NCBI GenBank assembly: GCA_017518785.1
Contig: JAFWUA010000064.1
Span: 1-14,870, forward strand
Direction of reading: 5' to 3'
DNA: 14,870 bases
DNA from: Neisseriaceae bacterium
Lineage (GTDB): Bacteria; Pseudomonadota; Gammaproteobacteria; Burkholderiales; Neisseriaceae
The translations under genes and the position numbers were made by a program. How positions within the stretch are numbered: position 1 is the first letter of the stretch; the number at the start of each line of letters is the position of its first letter. Below, piece by piece: positions 8,647-14,387 of the stretch. A model generated the notes under the pieces. That model was not told where the DNA came from. It saw only the letters and a list, made by a program, of their open reading frames with translations, and did no database searches.

Positions 8647-8746
8647 TCGAAAAAACACCACTACGGCGATAATTATTACCCATTATTTATCTTATTGATA
8701 GTCGATCATGTTGCATATTATTGACAATATTTTGTATATCAGATGT

Positions 8747-9829
8747 TTATTTAGGTAACCAAGCCGACAGACAATCTTTCAATAATTCAATATCGCTACA
8801 TTCTTTAATGATGGCATGTCCGAGTGATTCAAGTACTACAAATCTAATCTTTCCGGCAGACACTTTTTTATCATGTTTCATGTGCTCAATCCAGCGTTCA
8901 AATGGAAATTCTGGTGGAGTATTAGGTAACGATGCTTTTTGCAACAAATTATTAACACGCAAAGTGTCTTCTGATGAGATGAATCCCATGCGTTCTGATA
9001 AATGGCATGCAACAACCATTCCGGCAGACACAGCTTCACCATGTAGCCATGTTCCGTATCCCATTTGCGTTTCTATGGCATGACCGAAAGTGTGTCCTAA
9101 ATTTAGCAAGGCACGTTGTCCATTTTCTTTTTCATCGGCAGCAACAATATCGGCTTTCATTGCACAACATTTTTCCACAGCGTAAGCCAAAGAATCATTA
9201 TCCAATGCCATTAATGGTTCGATATGTTGTTCTATCCATTGAAGAAATTCAATATCTCCCAATAGGGCATATTTGATAACTTCTGCCATGCCTGCGGAAA
9301 ATTCTCGTTTAGGTAAAGTGTGCAGAGTATCTAATCCAGCAAACACCGCTTGTGGTTGATAAAACGCCCCAATCATATTCTTTCCCAAAGGATGATTGAT
9401 ACCGGTCTTACCCCCAACAGATGAGTCTACTTGACTTAATAGTGTAGTTGGAATTTGCACAAAAGGCATACCACGCTGATAAGTAGCAGCTGCAAATCCA
9501 GTCATATCGCCAATTACTCCACCACCTAATGCAATTAAAGTGGAACGCCTTTCCATACGTTGTTGCATTAGACCATCATAGATAATCTGTAAAGTTTCTA
9601 TATTTTTGTAGCTTTCGCCATCTGGCAGAATAATCTCATAAACATTCTTTCCGGCAGACTTTAATACATCTGTAACGCTTTTTAAGTACAAAGGTGCAAT
9701 CGTTTCATTGGTAACAATTGTGCAATTGTTATCAATATGTTGAGTTGAGTATCGTTGTAACAGTTGAATTAATGATGCTCCGATGTAGATGGGGTATGTA
9801 TGAGATGGAGTATTAACAGATAAAATCAT
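8747..9829 (-). CDS. aroB: 3-dehydroquinate synthase
   Basis: Second step of the shikimate pathway: converts DAHP to 3-dehydroquinate using NAD+ and a divalent metal, in the cytoplasm. I place the start at the ATG at 9829 (360 aa, close to the 362 of E. coli). The frame runs open to 9874, but those extra codons lie inside aroK and add nothing family-like. This start overlaps the aroK stop as ATGA, a 4-nt overlap implying translational coupling. With this numbering the NAD-binding motif GGGVIGD is residues 102-108, followed by the PTTLLSQVDSSVGGKTGIN block. The metal ligands are readable as Glu183 (GMAEVIKYA), His246 (NLGHTFGHAIE) and His263 (WLHGEAVSAGM). Three uptake-like words (8851, 9019, 9649) each encode S-A-G. 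There is no obvious terminator before zipA. Confidence 0.96.
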   Translation of the reverse strand: MILSVNTPSHTYPIYIGASLIQLLQRYSTQHIDNNCTIVTNETIAPLYLKSVTDVLKSAGKNVYEIILPDGESYKNIETLQIIYDGLMQQRMERRSTLIALGGGVIGDMTGFAAATYQRGMPFVQIPTTLLSQVDSSVGGKTGINHPLGKNMIGAFYQPQAVFAGLDTLHTLPKREFSAGMAEVIKYALLGDIEFLQWIEQHIEPLMALDNDSLAYAVEKCCAMKADIVAADEKENGQRALLNLGHTFGHAIETQMGYGTWLHGEAVSAGMVVACHLSERMGFISSEDTLRVNNLLQKASLPNTPPEFPFERWIEHMKHDKKVSAGKIRFVVLESLGHAIIKECSDIELLKDCLSAWLPK

Positions 9830-10341
9830 TTTTTTTCCAAGATAGGTAACAGGGTTTGAAGTAATTGATGGCACGATTTATTATCTATTGAAATAGTATG
9901 ATCTGCTATTTCTCGATAGAGTGGTGTACGTTCGATAATTAAGCTTTTTAGTTTTTTCAAAGGATTATCAACTTGTAGAAGAGGTCTATCTTTATGAGGG
10001 CGTATTCTTTCTAACAGAGTTTCTGCTGTTGCTTCCAAATAAATAACCGTACCACGTCCGCTTAAAAAACTGCGATTAACAGGATTAATCACTGCACCAC
10101 CACCAGTTGCCAAGATTATTTTATTTCTTCCTGTTAGTTCTTCTATGACTGCTGCTTCACGTTTTCGAAAACCTTCCTCACCTTCTAATGCAAAAATCGT
10201 AGGAATATCCACACCCATGCGTTCCATAAGAAAATGGTCAGCATCGATAAATATGTGTTGCGTATGTTGTGCCAACATTTTTCCCAATGTGGTTTTACCA
10301 ACACCAGGCATACCAATAAAAAAGAAATTGTCGTTTTTCAT
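9826..10341 (-). CDS. aroK: Shikimate kinase
   Basis: 171 aa. Phosphorylates shikimate to shikimate-3-phosphate with ATP. Walker A is GMPGVGKT (10-17), the Mg/shikimate-binding DAD is at 33-35, the GGG loop that contacts shikimate is at 80-82, and the LID region with the conserved Arg is RPHKDRPLL (about 114-122). All catalytic elements are present and the length is normal. The ATG at 10341 is the only start that keeps the P-loop. No Shine-Dalgarno precedes it: the transcript would read CTACTCCTT just before the ATG. A TACAAT hexamer lies 9 nt upstream, suggesting a leaderless or very short leader. In Neisseria and many other proteobacteria aroK-aroB follows pilQ; here a repeat-bearing spacer precedes it instead. 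Confidence 0.96.
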   Translation of the reverse strand: MKNDNFFFIGMPGVGKTTLGKMLAQHTQHIFIDADHFLMERMGVDIPTIFALEGEEGFRKREAAVIEELTGRNKIILATGGGAVINPVNRSFLSGRGTVIYLEATAETLLERIRPHKDRPLLQVDNPLKKLKSLIIERTPLYREIADHTISIDNKSCHQLLQTLLPILEKK

Positions 10342-10350
10342 AAGGAGTAG

Positions 10351-10356
10351 ATTGTA
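10351..10356 (-). promoter_or_regulatory. Candidate aroK-aroB promoter -10, implying a leaderless transcript
   Basis: The minus strand reads TACAAT (5/6 to the -10 consensus) with only 9 nt between it and the aroK ATG, so transcription would start about 2-3 nt before the start codon. The region at the -35 distance has no good hexamer. If transcription starts further upstream, a normal leader without a Shine-Dalgarno would result. Confidence 0.35.
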
Positions 10357-10402
10357 ACCTAAAACTATTGGAGGTGTTTAGTGCTTATGAGTTTTTAGAA
10401 AC

Positions 10403-10525
10403 TCTTGCAAAACTCATGTTTTTACTATTCGTTATTCTGAACTGTGTTGCGAATCTTTTATTTAACAAACAAGTATATTCTTCATTTTCCATACTACAAA
10501 TTTACGAATAACGAGTTTTGCAGAA
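10403..10525. repeat. Imperfect inverted-repeat element, copy 2 (MITE-like)
   Basis: 123 bp with the same plan as the element at 2940-3060. Outer arms TCTTGCAAAACTC and GAGTTTTGCAGA, an inner TCGTTATTCTGAA on the left pairing with ACGAATAACGA on the right, about 13 unpaired bases in the left arm, and the shared core GTTGCGAATC plus ATTTAACAAACAA (10446-10472). The arms have changed in a compensating way: copy 1 reads CGTCAT/ATGACG where copy 2 reads CGTTAT/ATAACG. That suggests the hairpin is under selection or that the arms convert each other. Similarity may continue past the right end to about 10557 (ATTTCA, then TCGG and AGAGT). Confidence 0.65.
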
Positions 10526-10596
10526 TTATTTATTTCATGTAGGTTCGGCAGAGTTTTTTAATTTAAATTTTTTTGATGAGCACATTTGGGGCAGAG

Positions 10597-10608
10597 TTCC
10601 GGCAGTCT
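10597..10608 (+). repeat. DUS-like word outside an intact gene
   Basis: Exact TTCCGGCAGTCT within the aroK-rpsU spacer, the only exact copy not inside an intact gene. It stands alone and does not form an inverted pair, so it is not part of a terminator. It overlaps the decayed coding region at 10576-10817. Confidence 0.8.
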
Positions 10609-10659
10609 TTTGACAAATTTATTAGTAACAAAAATACTACAAAATATATCAATGAAATC

Positions 10660-10688
10660 TTGACAGTAAAATAATTTAAAGTTACCAT
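10660..10688 (+). promoter_or_regulatory. Candidate sigma-70 promoter upstream of rpsU
   Basis: A perfect TTGACA (10660-10665) is followed after 17 bp by TACCAT (10683-10688, 4/6 to TATAAT). It would give an rpsU leader of about 200 nt, long for a ribosomal protein gene, so a second, nearer start in the T-rich stretch at 10825-10870 is possible. Confidence 0.45.
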
Positions 10689-10896
10689 CTACGATTCATC
10701 TTTTTAGAAATTGCATCGCTAAATGATGGTTTCGAAGATGGAAAAAATGGTGTTACGCTGACTCTTAACGAAGAAACATTGGGTTGGTCAGGAGGTGGTT
10801 TTAGCAATGCGGTTTAATCTCAATGTTGTGTTAAGTAGCTTAATTTTTTTTAACTTTTTTAAATCCAATTGATTTTTATTTTAAGAAGGATCATAA

Positions 10897-11109
10897 ATGC
10901 CAAGTATTCGTGTAAAAGAAGGCGAAATTTTTGAAGTGGCAATGCGTCGCTTCAAACGTTCTGTGGAAAAATCTGGACTCCTGACAGAGTTGCGTGCTCG
11001 TGAAGCATACGAGAAACCAACCACAGAACGCAAACGTAAAAAAGCAGCAGCAGTTAAACGTACTCAAAAACGTCTGCGTAGCCAACAATTACCTCCTAAA
11101 CTATATTAA
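10897..11109 (+). CDS. rpsU: 30S ribosomal protein bS21
   Basis: 70 aa, full length. bS21 is a small basic protein of the 30S subunit near the platform and the anti-Shine-Dalgarno, needed for efficient initiation. The N-terminus MPSIRVKEGEIFEVAMRRFKRSVEK and the Arg/Lys-rich C-terminal helix are diagnostic. A good Shine-Dalgarno, AGAAGGA (10884-10890), lies 6 nt before the ATG. It heads the rpsU/yqeY/dnaG/rpoD cluster, but a strong terminator follows directly, so most transcripts probably end after rpsU. The gene carries no uptake-like word. Confidence 0.98.
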   Translation: MPSIRVKEGEIFEVAMRRFKRSVEKSGLLTELRAREAYEKPTTERKRKKAAAVKRTQKRLRSQQLPPKLY

Positions 11110-11119
11110 TTGTAACGGT

Positions 11120-11173
11120 GCATACTAATTCAAGTATGCGATATGCCGCAGATTTTTTCTCTGCGGCTTTTTT
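11120..11173 (+). terminator. Double hairpin terminator after rpsU
   Basis: First hairpin: GCATACT (11120-11126) and AGTATGC (11133-11139), loop of 6. Second: GCCGCAGA (11145-11152) and TCTGCGGC (11160-11167), an 8-bp GC-rich stem with a T-rich loop, followed directly by six T (11168-11173). The second is a textbook intrinsic terminator; the first may help or act as an RNA-stabilising 3' structure. Confidence 0.88.
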
Positions 11174-11209
11174 CGCATAAACATGTATTTTGTTGCAAAG
11201 TGATTGTTG

Positions 11210-11215
11210 TATAAC
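11210..11215 (+). promoter_or_regulatory. Candidate -10 for the lipoprotein-yqeY-dnaG transcript
   Basis: TATAAC lies directly downstream of the rpsU terminator and 12 nt before the ATG at 11228. TTGCAA (11193-11198) is upstream but only 11 bp away, too close for a normal -35, so the promoter is tentative. A new promoter here would be expected because the terminator isolates rpsU. Confidence 0.3.
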
Positions 11216-11227
11216 TCTTCGTTAAGT

Positions 11228-12052
11228 ATGAAAAATATTTTATTGTGTTTTGCATTGTTGACATCTATTTCTTTGTGTTCCTGTACCGAAGAACCAGATG
11301 ATTGTTGTGCCAAACAAGCACAAAATGTTACTGATGCCACACAAATAGTACAGTCAGCACCTATTCAAGCTTCAAAAAACAAGGTGCTTATCAATTTACC
11401 AGAGATGTTACGTTTGTATGAAGAAGAAGATGGACATGATTCGCAAATAAGCAAATATGCCCTGATTGATATTGATAAAGACGGTCAAGACGAAGTTTGG
11501 ATAACAAGCCATGACGAAAGAGACGGTGCAGTTTTCTCACTTATTGGCGAACAGCCGATTTTATTGGCATCACAAGTATCAAGGCTTTCACCATCTTTTG
11601 CATCAGGAGTGTTATCTATGTCTGGTGCAATTGGTGGTCCGACTTATTACACAGGACTTACCACCATTAAAAATAGTCTGCCGGAACACACTTTATCCAT
11701 CTCGAATGTATATGATGATTACAGCTACTATTTAGATGAAAAAGAAATTAGCGAAGGTGAAGCACAACAGTTCCAATCTGCATTGCCCAAAGATTTTTCG
11801 CAAACAGTATCATGGATTGAATTGCCAATTGGTGATGAACAAGGTGATGAAATTGATATACAACTATTTAAATTGAATCGTATAAAACAAGAGTGGCTCA
11901 CCACGTTGCCAACTGATGCAAAAAACATCACCCTAATTCAACAAGCAACAACTATCAGTGAAAATCTAAATAGCAAATTAGATAAGATGAATATAGTGCA
12001 AAAGAATGCGTTTTATACACTATCACCGATTGATAATTGGAAAAATCCATAA
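11228..12052 (+). CDS. Putative lipoprotein of unknown function
   Basis: 274 aa from the ATG at 11228; an upstream in-frame TTG at 11204 would only put extra residues before the signal peptide. The N-terminus MKNILLCFALLTSISLCSC is a lipoprotein signal with SLCSC as lipobox and Cys19 as the probable lipidated residue; it would pass through Lgt, LspA and the Lnt encoded in this window. After an Asp/Glu/Cys-containing linker there is a segment ALIDIDKDGQDEVWIT whose DxDxDG resembles the calcium-binding loop of FG-GAP/VCBS-type repeats, suggesting a small beta-propeller-like domain. The rest is acidic and contains no motif I recognise. It sits between rpsU and yqeY, a place normally without such a gene, and ends 25 bp before yqeY on the same strand. 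One exact uptake-like word (11675) encodes S-L-P-E. Confidence 0.75.
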   Translation: MKNILLCFALLTSISLCSCTEEPDDCCAKQAQNVTDATQIVQSAPIQASKNKVLINLPEMLRLYEEEDGHDSQISKYALIDIDKDGQDEVWITSHDERDGAVFSLIGEQPILLASQVSRLSPSFASGVLSMSGAIGGPTYYTGLTTIKNSLPEHTLSISNVYDDYSYYLDEKEISEGEAQQFQSALPKDFSQTVSWIELPIGDEQGDEIDIQLFKLNRIKQEWLTTLPTDAKNITLIQQATTISENLNSKLDKMNIVQKNAFYTLSPIDNWKNP

Positions 12053-12077
12053 ATTACTATTCTTGGGAGATTAAAAA

Positions 12078-12524
12078 ATGTCATTAAAACAGCAAATTAA
12101 TGAAGATATGAAAAGTGCGATGAAAGCACGCCTTGCTGATAAATTATCGACTATTCGTATGCTGTTAGCTGCGATGAAACAAGTTGAAGTTGATGAACGT
12201 ATTGAGTTAGATGACGCACGTATCATTACAATTATCACCAAAATGGTGAAGCAACGCCAAGATTCAGAACGTATTTACCGTGAAGCAGGACATACCGAGA
12301 GAGCGGATAAAGAAGCCAATGAAATTGCTTTATTAAAGAACTATTTGCCACAGCAAATGTCTGATGATGAAATCCAAAATCTTATCAGTCAAGCCATTAG
12401 CAATACTGGTGCTACAAGCATGGCAGATATGGGAAAAGTTATGGGGCAACTTAAAACACAATTAGCCGGACGTGCAGATATGGCAGTGGTTAGTCGCTTA
12501 TTGAAGACTGCTTTGTCTGCATAA
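12078..12524 (+). CDS. yqeY: GatB/YqeY domain-containing protein
   Basis: 148 aa, normal length. Start MSLKQQINEDMKSAMKARLADKLSTIRMLLAAMKQ and the C-terminal ADMGKVMGQLKTQLAGRADMAVVSRLL segment are typical of the stand-alone YqeY family, related to the tail domain of the GatB subunit of tRNA-dependent amidotransferase. An involvement in tRNA or translation is assumed from that likeness but the activity is not established. The Shine-Dalgarno GGGAGA (12065-12070) lies 7 nt before the ATG. It stands 50 bp upstream of dnaG, as in many beta- and gammaproteobacteria. No uptake-like word is present. Confidence 0.93.
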   Translation: MSLKQQINEDMKSAMKARLADKLSTIRMLLAAMKQVEVDERIELDDARIITIITKMVKQRQDSERIYREAGHTERADKEANEIALLKNYLPQQMSDDEIQNLISQAISNTGATSMADMGKVMGQLKTQLAGRADMAVVSRLLKTALSA

Positions 12525-12574
12525 CGAAAATGATTAATTATTGAGACGAGATTGTTTGTGAGGAATTAAAAATA

Positions 12575-14338
12575 GTGATTCCGTCCGATTTTGTCGATGA
12601 TTTACTATCACGAATTGACATTGTTGATGTAATTAGTGATTACGTTCCTTTGAAAAAAGGTGGGCAAAATTATGTGGCATGTTGTCCATTTCATAAGGAA
12701 AAAACACCGTCTTTTACGGTAGCACCGAATAAACAGTTTTATCACTGTTTTGGTTGCGGTGCACATGGGAGTGCGATTGGTTTCTTGATGGAATATGCAC
12801 ATTTATCCTTTGCAGACGCTGTGGAAAAATTAGCTAATCGCATTGGAATGAGGGTGCCACATACCCAAAATCGCGAAACTCATCAGGAAAGAGAGGAAAA
12901 AAAACGCCAACGTGTTTCATTAGTAGATTACATGGTGCAATGTGCTAACTTCTATCATAAACAATTAGCACTATCCACGCGTGCACAGGATTATCTACGT
13001 AATCGAGGGCTAAACGCAGAAATAGTTAGTCGTTTTTCTTTGGGTTACGCCCCAGCACAGTGGCAGGCTCTGCAAAATATATTTGATGATTATCCGAGTA
13101 AAGATTTAATTTCTTCTGGTATGGTATTGGAAAAAGAGGGGCGTTATTACGACCGTTTTCGCGACCGGATTATGTTTCCGATACGCGATGTTACAGGACA
13201 GGTGGTGGCATTTGGTGGACGCATCTTGGATAGTGGCGAACCGAAATATCTCAATTCACCAGAAACACCGATATTTAATAAAGGCAGTCATTTATACGGA
13301 TTATATGAGGCACGTGCTGATATTCGACAAGAACATAAAGTAGTTGTTGTTGAAGGATATATGGACGTTGTTGCATTGGCACAGCATAACATAGGTTATG
13401 CTGTGGCAACACTTGGTACCGCAACAACTTCTGAACATATTCGCTTACTATTCCGGCAGACTGATACGATTTATTTTTGTTTTGATGGAGATACGGCTGG
13501 TCGTAAGTCTGCGTGGAGGGCATTAGAAAATTCCTTATCGCAATTGCAAGACGATAAAGGTATTTACTTTTTGTTTTTACCACCAGAGCACGATCCTGAT
13601 TCATATGTGAGAGAGTATGGTAGTGAGTTTTTTTCCGGCAGTCTTAAAAAAGATTCAATACCACTTTCGCGTTATTGGTTAAACGAATTGATGCGTGATA
13701 TTGATACAAACACGCAAGAAGGGCGGGCTGAATTAATTCACCGTGCAACGCCACATTTGTCAGAGATTAAAGCGGTAAATTTGAAATATCTGCTTACTCA
13801 AAATTTGGCACAAACAGTTGGAATGGATATTGCTGATATTCAGTATTTATTGGGACAGCAATTACCTGTTAAAAAACATACATATAGAAAAGCGAGATTT
13901 CCTAACAAAACTTTCCGGCAGCCTCGTTTATCTACATTAGCACAACAACAGATTAAATGGTTGTTAATTAATCCTAAATGGGAAAAATATGTTGAAATGC
14001 CGGAATATTTATTACTGTCGGAAGAATATGCGATTTTGGCAGAGTTGTCTGCACTGATTCGTGAAAATAATTTAAGCAGTACCGAGCAAGTTTGGGAAAA
14101 TTTGCGCAATCACGAATATGAGGAAGTTTTGCATCGTATTTGGTGTGAAAATGCCAAGATTAGCGAGGAATTTGGGGAATTAGATGAAGACGATGAAATC
14201 ATGTTTCGTCAAGGAATGCAAAGGCTTGCTCTGACGATTCGCGATGAGCAGGTTAATGAATTAGTGGCAAAGTCAAAATATCAATCATTGACTGCCACCG
14301 AACAGGAATTATTGAAAAATTTATTGATTAGAAATTAA
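12575..14338 (+). CDS. dnaG: DNA primase
   Basis: 587 aa, close to E. coli DnaG (581). Makes RNA primers for lagging-strand synthesis and loads with DnaB. The start is the GTG at 12575, preceded by AGGA (12561-12564); its product MIPSDFVDDLLSRIDIVDVI matches the family N-terminus. Zinc-binding CHC2 domain: Cys37, His40, Cys58, Cys61. The RNA polymerase-like core follows, with Toprim acid residues Glu260 (VVVVEGYMD) and Asp304/Asp306 (FCFDGDTAG); the catalytic set is intact. The C-terminal third (about 440-587) is the less conserved DnaB-interacting helical domain. The gap to the next gene is 49 bp, with no terminator seen, so it is likely cotranscribed with it. Three uptake-like words lie in the gene (13451, 13633, 13913). 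Confidence 0.97.
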   Translation: MIPSDFVDDLLSRIDIVDVISDYVPLKKGGQNYVACCPFHKEKTPSFTVAPNKQFYHCFGCGAHGSAIGFLMEYAHLSFADAVEKLANRIGMRVPHTQNRETHQEREEKKRQRVSLVDYMVQCANFYHKQLALSTRAQDYLRNRGLNAEIVSRFSLGYAPAQWQALQNIFDDYPSKDLISSGMVLEKEGRYYDRFRDRIMFPIRDVTGQVVAFGGRILDSGEPKYLNSPETPIFNKGSHLYGLYEARADIRQEHKVVVVEGYMDVVALAQHNIGYAVATLGTATTSEHIRLLFRQTDTIYFCFDGDTAGRKSAWRALENSLSQLQDDKGIYFLFLPPEHDPDSYVREYGSEFFSGSLKKDSIPLSRYWLNELMRDIDTNTQEGRAELIHRATPHLSEIKAVNLKYLLTQNLAQTVGMDIADIQYLLGQQLPVKKHTYRKARFPNKTFRQPRLSTLAQQQIKWLLINPKWEKYVEMPEYLLLSEEYAILAELSALIRENNLSSTEQVWENLRNHEYEEVLHRIWCENAKISEEFGELDEDDEIMFRQGMQRLALTIRDEQVNELVAKSKYQSLTATEQELLKNLLIRN

Positions 14339-14387
14339 TCTGGATTAAGATTTTTGGAAAATACAATTTCTATTGGAGTATTAAATT

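Larger units (their letters stand above)
10576..10817 (+). pseudogene. Decayed small gene of unknown function
   Basis: An ATG at 10576 opens a 32-codon frame (MSTFGAEFRQ... ending ILTVK) to a TAA at 10672-10674. The same frame then reads FKVTIYDSSF to another stop. A different frame, open from 10680, continues with protein-like sequence (LEIASLNDGFEDGKNGVTL, then LTLNEETLGWSGGGFSNAV) to a TAA at 10815-10817. Joined across one stop and one frameshift this would be a protein of about 80 residues. No Shine-Dalgarno precedes the ATG, and I do not recognise the family. It could instead be chance open frame, but the composition of the second piece differs from the surrounding AT-rich spacer. Confidence 0.35.
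10342..10896. other. 555-bp gene-poor spacer between divergent aroK and rpsU
   Basis: No intact protein gene above about 35 codons is visible on either strand. It holds, left to right: the candidate aroK -10 (10351-10356), an inverted-repeat element (10403-10525), an exact uptake-like word (10597-10608), a decayed small coding region (10576-10817) overlapped by a TTGACA promoter-like signal (10660-10688), and a very T-rich run before the rpsU Shine-Dalgarno. The aroK end of this spacer is where pilQ sits in related genomes. Confidence 0.7.

Noticed and set aside
8720..8725. TTGACA on the plus strand near the aroB 3' end
   Set aside because: No matching -10 at 16-18 bp and it would drive antisense transcription into aroB.
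9830..9874. Upstream extension of aroB to 9874 (375 aa)
   Set aside because: The extra 15 residues fall inside aroK, are not family-like, and the ATGA overlap start at 9829 gives the normal length.
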